Shown: one piece after another, positions 36,700 through 45,859 of the stretch
Numbering within the stretch: position 1 is the stretch's first letter
Layout: each line of letters begins with the position of its first letter
NCBI RefSeq assembly: GCF_009759685.1
Contig: NZ_CP046654.1
Location: forward strand, 3,658,001-3,722,000
Origin: Acinetobacter baumannii
GTDB taxonomy: Bacteria > Pseudomonadota > Gammaproteobacteria > Pseudomonadales > Moraxellaceae
DNA: 64,000 nucleotides
Direction: 5' to 3'
Notes under the pieces: model-generated
What the model was told of the DNA's origin: nothing
Databases searched by the model: none
What the model saw: the letters and a program-made list of their open reading frames with translations, nothing else
Translations under genes and position numbers: made by a program

Positions 36700-36965
36700 A
36701 ACAATATGATAATTAACAGGTTATAGACAATTATTTCAAAATATAAAAGTTCATACAACTATAAAAAATTAACAATTTCTTTAACTGTGATTAATATGTA
36801 CAATAAATGTATAAATATATATTTCCTATTTTTTATTAATTAAGCTTATTAGAAATAAATTATGCAAAACAAATTATTTGAATTTTTTTATCTAACTAAA
36901 ATAAATCCCTTATATAAAACTTAGCCAGTTTAAAAATATTTTTTAAATAAACATTTTTAATAAAA

Positions 36966-36998
36966 AATACCCACATATCTTAAAAATATGTGGGTATT
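36966..36998 (-). terminator. Strong hairpin terminator in the long gap
   Basis: AATACCCACATAT / ATATGTGGGTATT with a short loop is followed on the minus strand by TTTTTT. It ends a leftward transcript for which no gene is visible, so it may close a small RNA beginning in the 37000-37140 interval. Confidence 0.8.
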
Positions 36999-37165
36999 AA
37001 AAAACAAACAACTTTACAGACGCAGTATATGCATATATAAATATATACCTTTAAAGATATATTTACAATACTTCTTTAAGTTTTTCACTTGAATTGAACC
37101 GAATTTACTATTAACTGTCTTTTTAATGCGCGGATCTTTGTATCGTTAACGAATTGTACAAAAAT

Positions 37166-37252
37166 AAAAAAGTCCGCATCTTGGGAAGCTACGGACTATA
37201 AACTCATCTAAGCAACAGCTAAACAGTTTGTCGATTAGAGAGAAAACACTAT
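37166..37252 (-). ncRNA. Candidate small RNA, copy 2 of a CATCTTGGG-loop family
   Basis: On the minus strand a terminator hairpin AGTCCG / CGGACT (37171-37197) with CCCAAGATG in the loop is followed by TTTTTT. TATAG precedes the hairpin as in copy 1 (27748-27840). A possible promoter TTGACC-N17-TAGATT places the RNA start near 37252, giving about 85-90 bases. No ORF is present. Confidence 0.45.
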
Positions 37253-37583
37253 CTTTTTAATCTAATCGAGATATTAGTTTAGGTCAACTTAAAATAGTAT
37301 ACAGCAGCAAAAAACTCAAAGAAGTGTGACGCGCTCTACATTTTCTTATTGATTAAGCAAAAATCAATATATTTATTTAATTTTAATAAAAAAATATATC
37401 AATTTATATATTGTTTAACTTGGTTATTTATCATACTAATTGCTCTTGTACTGAAATATTTTATTAGCTGAACTTAATATTATAAATAAGATAGCTTTTC
37501 ATGATTTTCCCACCACCTATTGTTTCTATAATATTTAAATCAACTTACCCTATGTTTACCAAGGCTAACTCAAACTTAATTTC

Positions 37584-38330
37584 TCACTTAAATATAAATT
37601 TAAAATAGTGCTCTAAAATAGAGTAATGGTTAATCTCAGGAATAATTTCAAAAGAAATCATATCGTCACCTTGACTAAGTCGATACTCAAAATAATTTTG
37701 ACTTTGCCATTTTAATTCACTAAGTTCTAACCCACCACACAAAATCGTACAAGGAATATTGATCTGTTCCTGCTGATGAATAGGACCATATTTCAAAATA
37801 TCCTCTTGCGATAAGTTTAAAGCGTGATTTAAATGAGTCTCTTGTATAGGTAATAAATCATAAATCCCACTTAATAAAGTTGCCTTGGATAATAACGGAT
37901 GGTTTAAACATAAAGCACCAAGATGAGCACCTGCTGAATGGCCGACCACTACTACTTCGTCTGTTTTCCAATTTTGTTCAGCGATAAAATCAAGCGCTTG
38001 TTGAGTTTGAGCAACGATTTGTGAAATATGACTTTGAGGAGCCAAGTCATATTCTAAAAGTACACACTGTGCTCCTTTTGCTAATATGTACGGCGCTATA
38101 AAGGCAAAGTCCGATTTATCACACCACTGCCAATATCCCCCATGTATAAAAATTACGGTTTTATTGGCATGTTCTAAAGGAAAAAAATCCAGCGTTGATC
38201 GGTTCTTCGAACCATACTTTATATCTTTTATATGATGATAGGCCCGATAACTCAGCAAGCTTCTGTATTGGAAGCCTGCTAGTATTTCACCTTCATTCTC
38301 TACCGTTGTAGCATTGTCATACCTTCTCAT
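37584..38330 (-). CDS. Alpha/beta-hydrolase kynurenine formamidase-like
   Basis: A 248-residue hydrolase with HGGYWQW (about residues 63-69), the oxyanion motif characteristic of AFMID-type arylformamidases, and a nucleophile elbow GHSAGAHLG (nucleophile Ser about residue 132). The catalytic His is likely in NHYSILEHYF near the end. These enzymes hydrolyse N-formylkynurenine to kynurenine. The setting next to kynU supports this. It is unrelated to the metal-dependent KynB of Pseudomonas. The gene is last in a leftward unit, 7 bases after the permease. Confidence 0.75.
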   Translation of the reverse strand: MRRYDNATTVENEGEILAGFQYRSLLSYRAYHHIKDIKYGSKNRSTLDFFPLEHANKTVIFIHGGYWQWCDKSDFAFIAPYILAKGAQCVLLEYDLAPQSHISQIVAQTQQALDFIAEQNWKTDEVVVVGHSAGAHLGALCLNHPLLSKATLLSGIYDLLPIQETHLNHALNLSQEDILKYGPIHQQEQINIPCTILCGGLELSELKWQSQNYFEYRLSQGDDMISFEIIPEINHYSILEHYFKFIFK

Positions 38331-38337
38331 ATACCCA

Positions 38338-39744
38338 TCACTTCAATGTTTCTTCACTAGAGTTGAGATTTAACTTTACGGTAGAACGTTTCAAATAATA
38401 GAAAAATATAAGAACCAGAACTAAAGGTACGCCAAATTGTAAAGTAGACTTAAATTCACTGGTAAACCAGGTAGTCACTGTAATGCTTAAAATCGCAATA
38501 AACCCAAACAAAGAGATAAATCGACTAGCAGGAATTTTAAATTTTAGTTGTATATTTTGCTGAACCATATGTCTTCTAAAAAACATATGAGTCACAAATA
38601 TACTTCCCCACGTGAACAACGCACCAAACATGGATAGCGCAATCATAATTGGAAATGCGGAAGCTGGATTAATCGTATAAACAATACTAGCAATACCAAT
38701 CCCTACCGCAGATAACAACAGCGCATTTACCGGTACACCATTACTACTAATTCGACCAAAGACTTTTGGAGCATCACCTGCACGTGACAAGCTAAACAGC
38801 ATACGAGTTGAAATATAAAGCATGCTATTCATGGCTGATAAGGCAGCTACAATTACAATAAAGTTTAAAATGCTATCCGCATACTGGATACCGACAATCT
38901 TCATGACCATAACAAAAGGGCTTGTTGCATCTGCTCCAATCAAAACAGTCCACGGCACCAAAGTAACGATTAGGAATAAGGACAATAAATAAAACAAAAT
39001 GAGTCGAAGTGCTGTGCTTTTGAATGCTTTTTTAACTGCCTTTTCTGGGTCTTTAGCTTCGCCAGCCGCGACAGCAATCATTTCTATACTTAAATAACTA
39101 AATATTGAAATAATGACACCAATCCATACCCCACTAAAACCATTTGGAAAAAAGCCCCCATGTCCTGATAAATGAGTTACAACTTGCGTCATTCCCTGAT
39201 TGCTTTGCGTCAAGATACCAATAGACAAAAGAATAAACACGATAATGGCAAAAACTTTAATTGTGGAAAACCAGTATTCCACTAGTCCAAAAGCTTTAAC
39301 ACTATAGGCATTTACAACAAGTAAGGTCAGTGAAAAAAATCCAATCCAGACCCAAGAGCCTACATTCGGGAACCAGAGCTTCATATAATCAGCAACGGCG
39401 GTAATCTCTGTACCTACCGCCAGTACAATACAAGCCCAATAACAGTAGCGAACTAAGAAGCCGGCAAGTGGACTTATATAATGTTCTGCATATGCACCAA
39501 ATGAACCTGAAGTAGGATGCTGAACTGTCATTTCAGCCAAACAAGCCATAAGTGCAAAAGCAATTAAACCACCAATCGCATAGCTGACTATGACTGCGGG
39601 ACCTGCAAAACTAATTGCAAATTTACTTCCCATAAACAATCCGGTTCCAATTGCTCCACCAATCGCAATCATCCCCATCTGTTTTGCAGATAACTTTTTA
39701 TGCAGCCCAGCTTCTCTATTTTGTATTTCATCAAAACTACTCAT
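38338..39744 (-). CDS. Amino acid permease of the APC/AAT type
   Basis: A 468-residue inner membrane transporter with about twelve helices. The N-terminus has the family signature IAIGGAIGTGLFMGSKFAIS, followed by SYAIGGLIAFALMACLAEM. The family members include aromatic amino acid, lysine, proline and GABA permeases. Because it sits between kynU and the formamidase gene, tryptophan or kynurenine is a likely substrate; this is inference. The downstream formamidase starts 7 bases after its stop. Confidence 0.85.
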   Translation of the reverse strand: MSSFDEIQNREAGLHKKLSAKQMGMIAIGGAIGTGLFMGSKFAISFAGPAVIVSYAIGGLIAFALMACLAEMTVQHPTSGSFGAYAEHYISPLAGFLVRYCYWACIVLAVGTEITAVADYMKLWFPNVGSWVWIGFFSLTLLVVNAYSVKAFGLVEYWFSTIKVFAIIVFILLSIGILTQSNQGMTQVVTHLSGHGGFFPNGFSGVWIGVIISIFSYLSIEMIAVAAGEAKDPEKAVKKAFKSTALRLILFYLLSLFLIVTLVPWTVLIGADATSPFVMVMKIVGIQYADSILNFIVIVAALSAMNSMLYISTRMLFSLSRAGDAPKVFGRISSNGVPVNALLLSAVGIGIASIVYTINPASAFPIMIALSMFGALFTWGSIFVTHMFFRRHMVQQNIQLKFKIPASRFISLFGFIAILSITVTTWFTSEFKSTLQFGVPLVLVLIFFYYLKRSTVKLNLNSSEETLK

Positions 39745-39784
39745 AGGCCCTCCTAGCCATTTGTTTTATTTTGATTCCTTAAAA

Positions 39785-41035
39785 TCAGGTCACTTCACCG
39801 CGAACTAAATACTGTTTGTTTTTCCATTCACTATTCAGCATGGTTTCTTTTAAGTGCTGTACTGCATTCCAAATATCTTCAAAGCCCAGATACAAAGGTG
39901 TAATACCAAATCTCAAGACTGCAGGTTCCCGATAATCACCAATCACACCACGTGCGATAAGCGCCTGAATAATTTCATAACCGAATTCATGACGATAACT
40001 AACATGACTACCACGATACTTATGACCTAAAGGCGTAATTAACTCAAATCCGAATTCAGAACATTCTTGCTGTACCAATTGAATGAATAAATCAGTTAAT
40101 TTCAACGATTTCTCACGGATTTTTTGCATATCGGCATGCAGGAAAATATCCACTCCGCATTCAATCAGACTCATAGAAATAACCGGCTGAGTTCCACATA
40201 AATATCGGCGGATACTATTCGCTGGCTCATAATGCTGTGCCATATCAAATGGTTTTTTATGACTCCACCAACCAGATAAAGGCTGCCAGAACTGATCACG
40301 GTGCTTTTCATTGACCCAGAGCAATGCAGGAGAACCAGGACCACCATTTAAATATTTATAGGTACAACCAATCGCAAAATCACTATCAGTTTGATTAAGG
40401 TGCATAGGAACCGCACCAACTGAGTGACATAAATCCCAAATCACCAAAGCATCTTTAGAGTGAATTTGTTCATTAATAGATGCCATATCATAAAAATAAC
40501 CAGTGCGGTAATTCACATGGGAAAGTACCACTACAGCAACATCTTTCTCTAAAGCACGAGATAAGTCTTCTACGCCATCAATTAATTCAACCTGATAGCC
40601 CTTTTGAATTAAGTCAATGAAACCTTCAATAATGTAAATATCTGTTGGAAAAGCATCTTTTTCTGCCACAATAATTTTGTGTTCAGGGAATTTATCAGCC
40701 TGAATTTTTACCGCTGCAGATAAAACTTTAAATAAGTTCAGTGTAGTTGAATCTGAAATAACAACTTCACCTTGTTCCGCACCAATCAGTTTAGCGACTT
40801 TGTCACCCAGCCGTGTTGGTAACCCCCACCAGTCTGCCTTATTCCAGCTATTGATCAGATCTTCTCCCCATTCTTGGGAAATAATATGCTGAGCGACAGC
40901 CAAAGATTTCTTTGGTCTAGCACCTAAAGAGTTACCATCTAAATAAATGACGCCTTCTGGCAATGCAAATTCATCTTTAAATTTTTTGAGTTCATCTTCC
41001 TGATCCCAATACAAACACTGTTCACGAGTAATCAT
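39785..41035 (-). CDS. kynU: Kynureninase
   Basis: A 416-residue PLP enzyme that cleaves kynurenine to anthranilate and alanine. Visible motifs are YLDGNSLGARPK near the N-terminus, SDSTTLNLFKVLSAA, the Asp segment VIWDLCHSVGAVPM and the PLP lysine in CTYKYLNGGPGSPALLWV. GVIGDYREPAVLRFGITPLYLGF at the C-terminus is typical. It is the first gene of the leftward unit and divergent from an Lrp-type regulator, as for kyn genes of Pseudomonas (kynR). No tryptophan dioxygenase (kynA) gene is present in the window. Confidence 0.95.
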   Translation of the reverse strand: MITREQCLYWDQEDELKKFKDEFALPEGVIYLDGNSLGARPKKSLAVAQHIISQEWGEDLINSWNKADWWGLPTRLGDKVAKLIGAEQGEVVISDSTTLNLFKVLSAAVKIQADKFPEHKIIVAEKDAFPTDIYIIEGFIDLIQKGYQVELIDGVEDLSRALEKDVAVVVLSHVNYRTGYFYDMASINEQIHSKDALVIWDLCHSVGAVPMHLNQTDSDFAIGCTYKYLNGGPGSPALLWVNEKHRDQFWQPLSGWWSHKKPFDMAQHYEPANSIRRYLCGTQPVISMSLIECGVDIFLHADMQKIREKSLKLTDLFIQLVQQECSEFGFELITPLGHKYRGSHVSYRHEFGYEIIQALIARGVIGDYREPAVLRFGITPLYLGFEDIWNAVQHLKETMLNSEWKNKQYLVRGEVT

Positions 41036-41072
41036 TTGGTATTGCTCCTATTTCTACATTTCCTTTGTATTT

Positions 41073-41146
41073 GAATTTTATCACGTCAATTTGTACGATT
41101 TATTCGATAATATTTGATCAAAAATAGCTATTTTCGTATAAAATTC
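41073..41146. promoter_or_regulatory. Inverted repeat between kynU and its Lrp-type regulator gene
   Basis: GAATTTTAT (41073-41081) and ATAAAATTC (41138-41146) form a perfect 9-base inverted repeat separated by 56 bases in the 146-base divergent promoter region. Lrp/AsnC proteins often bind such spaced AT-rich sites. The AT content makes chance possible. Confidence 0.3.
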
Positions 41147-41181
41147 TAATTAAAATTAAAAAATATGGATGAAATTCGAAA

Positions 41182-41631
41182 ATGAATGTAGATGCAATCG
41201 ATCTAAAAATTTTGAAGTATTTACAAGACAATGCCCGTTTAAGCAACCAAGAACTTGCTGATCTTGTTAATCTTTCAGCATCTGCTTGTCACAGACGCGT
41301 CAAAATTTTAGAAACCAATGGAATCATTGAAAAATATCAAGCAAAAGTTAATTATGAAAAATTAGGTATAAAAATTGAGGCGATAGTTGAAATAAAACTT
41401 GCTCAACTCACCGAAAATGACCACAACTTTTTTTTAAGCCAAATCAAGAATTTTGATGAAGTCATCAATGCCTATATCATTACAGGTGAATCTAATTATG
41501 TACTGCACGTTGCCACTAAAGATCTAAACTCTTTTTCTCATTTTGTTATTAATACACTCAATAAAATTAAAGGTGTGGTAAGCATTAACTCAAAAATTAT
41601 CTTACAGAAAATTATACAAAAGCCGCTGTAG
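41182..41631 (+). CDS. Lrp/AsnC-family regulator (KynR-like)
   Basis: A 149-residue regulator. The helix-turn-helix (about residues 1-60) reads DLKILKYLQDNARLSNQELADLVNLSASACHRRVKILETNGII, a textbook AsnC start. An effector-binding RAM domain follows (about 65-140; EAIVEIKLAQ... INAYIITGESNYVLHV). The divergent placement to kynU makes it the probable kynurenine-responsive activator, as known for KynR in Pseudomonas aeruginosa. Confidence 0.88.
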   Translation: MNVDAIDLKILKYLQDNARLSNQELADLVNLSASACHRRVKILETNGIIEKYQAKVNYEKLGIKIEAIVEIKLAQLTENDHNFFLSQIKNFDEVINAYIITGESNYVLHVATKDLNSFSHFVINTLNKIKGVVSINSKIILQKIIQKPL

Positions 41632-41676
41632 AATATTTAGCTAAAATTAAAAAACTCTCGTTAAAGAATTTTTACT

Positions 41677-42213
41677 ATGATCGAAACTGAACGTTTAATC
41701 TTAAGAAAATGGAAAGAGTCTGATTCAGAGCCATTTATCAAAATGGGTTTAGACGAAGATGTTATGCGTTTTTTCCCAAAGCTTTTATCTGCTACTGAAA
41801 GTATAAGTTTAATTCAAAGAATATCAGCTCTTATTGATGAAAATGGCTGGGGATTTTGGGCGGTAGAATTAAAAGAAACTCAAGAATTTATAGGCTTTAT
41901 TGGCTTACAAAATCAACCAGAACAATTTGATTTTTCTCCCTGCATTGAAATTGGATGGAGAATTGCTACAGAACACTGGAAAAAAGGTTATGCCACTGAA
42001 GGAGCAAAAGCAGCATTGGACTATGCCTTTAATATTCTCAATAAAGATAAAGTGGTTTCTTTCACAGCAACAGTGAATAAGCCATCTCAAGCCGTGATGG
42101 AAAGACTAGGAATGCGCAAAGTTAAATACTTTAATCATCCCAAGCTTCCAGATGAACATGCCTTACAAAAGCATGTTCTTTATGAAATATATCATCCTAA
42201 GCTTGAGTTATAA
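41677..42213 (+). CDS. GNAT-family N-acetyltransferase (RimJ/RimL type)
   Basis: A 178-residue acetyl-CoA-dependent acetyltransferase. The start TERLILRKWKESDSEPF is typical of the RimJ/RimL branch, and the acetyl-CoA loop is in EIGWRIATEHWKKGYATEGAKAALDYAF. Substrates in this branch include ribosomal protein N-termini, amino acids and small molecules; the target here is unknown. It lies 45 bases after the Lrp-type regulator gene and may be read through from it. Confidence 0.88.
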   Translation: MIETERLILRKWKESDSEPFIKMGLDEDVMRFFPKLLSATESISLIQRISALIDENGWGFWAVELKETQEFIGFIGLQNQPEQFDFSPCIEIGWRIATEHWKKGYATEGAKAALDYAFNILNKDKVVSFTATVNKPSQAVMERLGMRKVKYFNHPKLPDEHALQKHVLYEIYHPKLEL

Positions 42214-42264
42214 TTCAGTTAAATACTGATATAAATAAAATATTTCAATGAGTTAAAATGGTTA

Positions 42265-42558
42265 CTACTCATCAAAATCATAACCTACAGAGGTGGAGTG
42301 CTCCCAATACTCATTAATCTTATTCGCTATATCTTCTTTGTCCATGGTAGTTAAAACGTAGAAAAGTTTTGCCTCTTTATTTTTTCTCAAAATTAATAAA
42401 TTGTAATAGTCATATTCAGGGCCATTTAGCCCTAATGATGGCTGTTCTTCACAATGCTTCTCAGCCTTGTAATGCCATTCAAGTTTATAAGTATCAATGC
42501 CATTGGCAGCATTGATAACAATGCCATCATTGGCTCCTCCAATAAATCCAATTTTCAT
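42265..42558 (-). CDS. Hypothetical protein, 97 residues
   Basis: Not recognised. A soluble acidic protein with no signal peptide or membrane helix. Features are a glycine-rich start (MKIGFIGGANDGIV), an aromatic, charged middle (EWHYKAEKHCEE... GPEYDYYNLLILRKNKEAKLFYVL) and an acidic end (HSTSVGYDFDE). It is next to two other small leftward genes of unknown function, with about 115 bases between it and the next. The uninterrupted frame suggests a real gene, but there is no stronger support. Confidence 0.5.
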   Translation of the reverse strand: MKIGFIGGANDGIVINAANGIDTYKLEWHYKAEKHCEEQPSLGLNGPEYDYYNLLILRKNKEAKLFYVLTTMDKEDIANKINEYWEHSTSVGYDFDE

Positions 42559-42672
42559 CGCCTACTCTAAATTGTTATTCAAATGATTTTTAATATAACT
42601 TTAAATAAGTAGAGTTCAATTTATAAAATGTTTGCCAATACGTATCCTATGTAAATCAAAATAACGAGATGA

Positions 42673-42909
42673 TTATTTCATTGTCCGTAAATACTCATAA
42701 GCTTCTTTTTCGTTGCTCTCAAGATGAACTTTTGCATCCGTTTCATCATTTAATGTTTCGTTTATTATTTTGCTCCCTTCATAAGAAATTTGATGACCAA
42801 TTTGGAAATCTGCTCCTAATGCATCAATCACAATAAACTGCCCAGCCGTGTTTGAAGCAATAAAAAAACTGTTGTTACGATAACCATATCTAATTGTATA
42901 TAATCCCAC
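42673..42909 (-). CDS. Hypothetical protein, 78 residues, GTG start
   Basis: Not recognised. A small soluble protein, probably beta-rich in its first half (LYTIRYGYRNNSFFIASNTAGQFIVID) and helical, charged in its second half (NETLNDETDAKVHLESNEKEAYEYLR). The only suitable start is GTG 42909, with GGAA a few bases upstream. It is transcribed in the same direction as its two small neighbours. No function can be proposed. Confidence 0.45.
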   Translation of the reverse strand: MGLYTIRYGYRNNSFFIASNTAGQFIVIDALGADFQIGHQISYEGSKIINETLNDETDAKVHLESNEKEAYEYLRTMK

Positions 42910-43007
42910 TTTTATTCCAACTTTTAATAATATTTAAATAATGATAATTTCATATAAAGTATAGAAACGCAAAAAAGTATCAAAAAACTAATTTACAACT
43001 CATACAA

Positions 43008-43367
43008 CTACCTATTTTTAAAAATTTTATCAGTCATTTTTTTATCTACTCTACTTCTATGCCCATTTTCAAAAAATTTATTCACATGGCACAATTTAGT
43101 AGTGGTATCACAAAATACACCATTAGAAAAAGTAAAAGCAGATGTATCAAAGTCACCTTGTGAAAAAGCTTGTTTTGCTTTTTTTGCACCTAAATATTGA
43201 TTAGTTAAGGATTTGGAAACGCCCTTTTTATCTGCACAAATATATTTATCACAGACTACACCTCTTTTAGGTGAAAAAACTGCAGCTGTATTTTGTGCCA
43301 ATGTATTTGCACTAAACGCAAAACAAATAGAACCGATAAAAACAACAAAGAAATTAGAATTTTTCAT
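43008..43367 (-). CDS. YcgJ-family exported protein
   Basis: A 119-residue secreted protein with a signal peptide (about 1-24, ending NTLA). The mature part has four cysteines in the pattern GVVCDKYICADKKGVSKSLT ... NGVFCDTTTKLCHVNKFF, and ends with a conserved-looking basic segment. This wording fits the YcgJ family of periplasmic proteins of unknown function, as I recall it. The cysteines probably form two disulfides. It stands alone upstream of the two small unknown leftward genes. Confidence 0.65.
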   Translation of the reverse strand: MKNSNFFVVFIGSICFAFSANTLAQNTAAVFSPKRGVVCDKYICADKKGVSKSLTNQYLGAKKAKQAFSQGDFDTSAFTFSNGVFCDTTTKLCHVNKFFENGHRSRVDKKMTDKIFKNR

Positions 43368-43538
43368 TTTTTAATTCACTCATTATCATTAATTATGGAA
43401 ATAATATATCAAAAGTAAAATATCTTTAGAACTTTAAAATGATGAGATAACAACAAATCAATCTGTTTTTGAGGCTTTAATGTTTATAATCTTAAGCTAA
43501 TTTCTTCCATGTATATTTAAAGCTGGAGCGTTCGCAAC

Positions 43539-44225
43539 ATGAATAAGGTAGTGCTGTTTGACATGGATGGAACTTTACTAGATTTAGCTTTTGATGACTT
43601 TATCTGGAACGAATGCTTACCTAAAAGACATTCTGAAACACATCATCTATCTTTAACTGAGAGTCAAGAAATATTAAACCAGTTTTATCGCAGCCATAAA
43701 CATACGCTTGCTTGGTACTCATCAAACTTCTGGACACAAACAACTGGCGTGGATGTTTTAAAGCTCCAGCAAGAATTTGAGCATAAAATTAAAGCGAGAC
43801 CAGGATGCATGGAGCTGCTCAGCGCTTTAAAAGCACAAGATTATCAATGTTGGCTAGTCACCAATGCTGACTGTGCAAGCCTAAAATTAAAGCTTGATAA
43901 CGTTCCTATCCAAGATTTTTTTGAAGTCATCGTATCTAGCGAACAAATTGGTTACGCAAAAGAAGACATCCAATTCTGGAAAGAGTTGCAACGCTTGCAT
44001 CATTTTGCGCCAGAAAGCACTATTTTTTTAGATGACACTCTTCCTGTTTTAAAAACTGCAGAAAAATTTGGTATAAGACACTTGTTTACTATCTTACAGC
44101 CCTCAAGTCTTAAGAGTATAAGACAGCCACAAGATTTAGAGTATAAAGCTCTAGGTCAGCTTACAGAGCTACTGTCTATTTTGAATCAAATTGATAGAAA
44201 GGATAATGATGTCAAAATTGCGTGA
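43539..44225 (+). CDS. yrfG: HAD-family nucleotidase YrfG-like
   Basis: A 228-residue haloacid-dehalogenase-type phosphatase. The four HAD motifs are visible: nucleophile DMDGTLLDL (Asp8), VTNAD (motif II), the lysine near GYAKEDIQFW and the acidic pair in FLDDTLP. E. coli YrfG dephosphorylates GMP and IMP and is encoded beside hslR, as here, which supports the assignment. It overlaps hslR by 17 bases, so the genes are co-transcribed. Confidence 0.85.
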   Translation: MNKVVLFDMDGTLLDLAFDDFIWNECLPKRHSETHHLSLTESQEILNQFYRSHKHTLAWYSSNFWTQTTGVDVLKLQQEFEHKIKARPGCMELLSALKAQDYQCWLVTNADCASLKLKLDNVPIQDFFEVIVSSEQIGYAKEDIQFWKELQRLHHFAPESTIFLDDTLPVLKTAEKFGIRHLFTILQPSSLKSIRQPQDLEYKALGQLTELLSILNQIDRKDNDVKIA

Positions 44226-44649
44226 AGACGATGCTGTAGAAACCATGCGTGTCGACAAATGGTTGTGGGCAGCACGTTTTTTTAAAACCCGTTCTATTGC
44301 TAAAGCTGCAATTGAAGGGGGTAAAGTACATCACAATAATGAACGTGTAAAAGTTTCTAAAGAAATTCGTGTCGGTATGGAGCTCGTTGTTCAACAAGGT
44401 TTCGATAAAAAAACAGTTGTTGTTAAAGCGCTCTCCAATACCCGAGGACCGGCCCCTGTTGCACAACAACTTTATGAAGAAACAGAAGTAAGTATTGCAA
44501 GACGGGAGTTGATTGCTTCCCAACGAAAATTGCATAATCTAGCACGACCTGACCATAGACCAAGCAAGAAAGATCGGCGACAAATCAATCGGTTTAAACA
44601 GGATAATGATCAACATTATGAAGATCACTGGTCTTATAATGATGAATAA
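44209..44649 (+). CDS. hslR: Heat-shock ribosome-associated protein Hsp15
   Basis: A 146-residue RNA-binding protein of the S4 domain type. The core MRVDKWLWAARFFKTRSIAKAAIEGGKVHHNNERVK (about residues 11-46) is clear, and the C-terminus is long and basic. In E. coli Hsp15 rescues stalled 50S subunits carrying peptidyl-tRNA. AAAGGA at 44198-44203 gives proper spacing to ATG 44209; the ATG one codon earlier is too close. It overlaps the yrfG end. Confidence 0.93.
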   Translation: MSKLREDDAVETMRVDKWLWAARFFKTRSIAKAAIEGGKVHHNNERVKVSKEIRVGMELVVQQGFDKKTVVVKALSNTRGPAPVAQQLYEETEVSIARRELIASQRKLHNLARPDHRPSKKDRRQINRFKQDNDQHYEDHWSYNDE

Positions 44650-44794
44650 AAACGTCGAGTTGTGTCGCACTCACATATACAATATATAGAAGCTAGAGAA
44701 AAAATCTGTCACTATTAGCCCTGTGAAACAAGTTGAGATTCAATGCATCCACTTGGGTTAAACGTGATGAACATAGAGTATTGAGGTTTTTGAG

Positions 44795-45844
44795 ATGGAT
44801 GAGAATAAAAGCAAAGCATTACAAGCCGCTTTGAGCCAAATTGAGAAGCAATTTGGTAAAAATACGGTTATGCGTCTTGGTGATAACACTGTTCAAGCAG
44901 TTGAAGCCGTATCTACAGGTTCTTTAACTTTAGACATCGCATTGGGGATTGGTGGTTTACCAAAAGGCCGTATTATCGAGATTTATGGTCCTGAATCTTC
45001 TGGTAAAACCACAATGACATTGCAAGCAATTGCTCAATGTCAAAAATCTGGTGGTACATGTGCCTTCATTGATGCTGAGCACGCCCTAGACCCTCAATAT
45101 GCACGCAAACTTGGTGTAGATATTGATAACCTACTTGTTTCACAACCCGACAATGGTGAGCAAGCACTTGAAATTGCTGACATGCTTGTCCGTTCAGGCG
45201 CAATTGATTTAATCGTTGTGGACTCGGTGGCTGCACTTACACCTAAAGCAGAAATCGAAGGTGAGATGGGTGACTCTCATATGGGTCTACAAGCGCGTCT
45301 TATGAGCCAGGCACTTCGTAAAATTACGGGTAATGCTAAACGTTCAAACTGTATGGTTATCTTCATTAACCAGATTCGTATGAAAATTGGTGTTATGTTT
45401 GGTAGCCCAGAAACTACCACTGGTGGTAACGCTCTTAAATTCTACGCTTCAGTTCGTTTAGATATTCGTCGTATCGGTCAAGTAAAAGAAGGCGATGAAA
45501 TTGTTGGTTCAGAAACTAAAGTTAAAGTCGTTAAGAACAAAATGGCTCCTCCGTTTAAAGAAGCTATTTTCCAAATTCTATACGGTAAAGGTACTAACCA
45601 ACTAGGTGAACTTGTAGATTTAGCTGTACAACAGGATATCGTACAAAAAGCTGGTGCATGGTATTCATATCAAGGCAATAAAATTGGCCAAGGTAAAAAC
45701 AATGTAATTCGCTATTTTGAAGAAAATACTCAAATAGCTGAAGAAATTGAACGTAATATCCGTGAACAATTGCTGACTACAGGCACAAATGGTGCAGTTC
45801 AAATTGAAGATGAAGAAGAGCCAGATCTTTTATTAGAATCGTAA
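44795..45844 (+). CDS. recA: Recombinase RecA
   Basis: A 349-residue recombinase that forms filaments on single-stranded DNA for homologous repair. Walker [10 protein letters not shown] (about residues 66-74), the [12 protein letters not shown]alker B and the loops around [21 protein letters not shown] are intact. The acidic C-terminus ([13 protein letters not shown]) is normal. GAGGTTTTTGAG precedes ATG 44795. Acinetobacter lacks a classical LexA and I see no LexA-type box upstream. recX follows after a terminator-like hairpin. Confidence 0.98.
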
Positions 45845-45859
45845 TTATACATGAGTCAT

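Larger units (their letters stand above)
36354..37583. other. 1.2 kb gap with small-ORF and small-RNA candidates
   Basis: The longest gene-free stretch in the window, very AT-rich. It holds a possible 37-residue membrane peptide (36586-36699), a strong leftward terminator hairpin (36966-36998), and a candidate small RNA (37166-37252), all reported separately. I saw nothing convincing in 37310-37583 or in 36366-36580. Confidence 0.5.
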
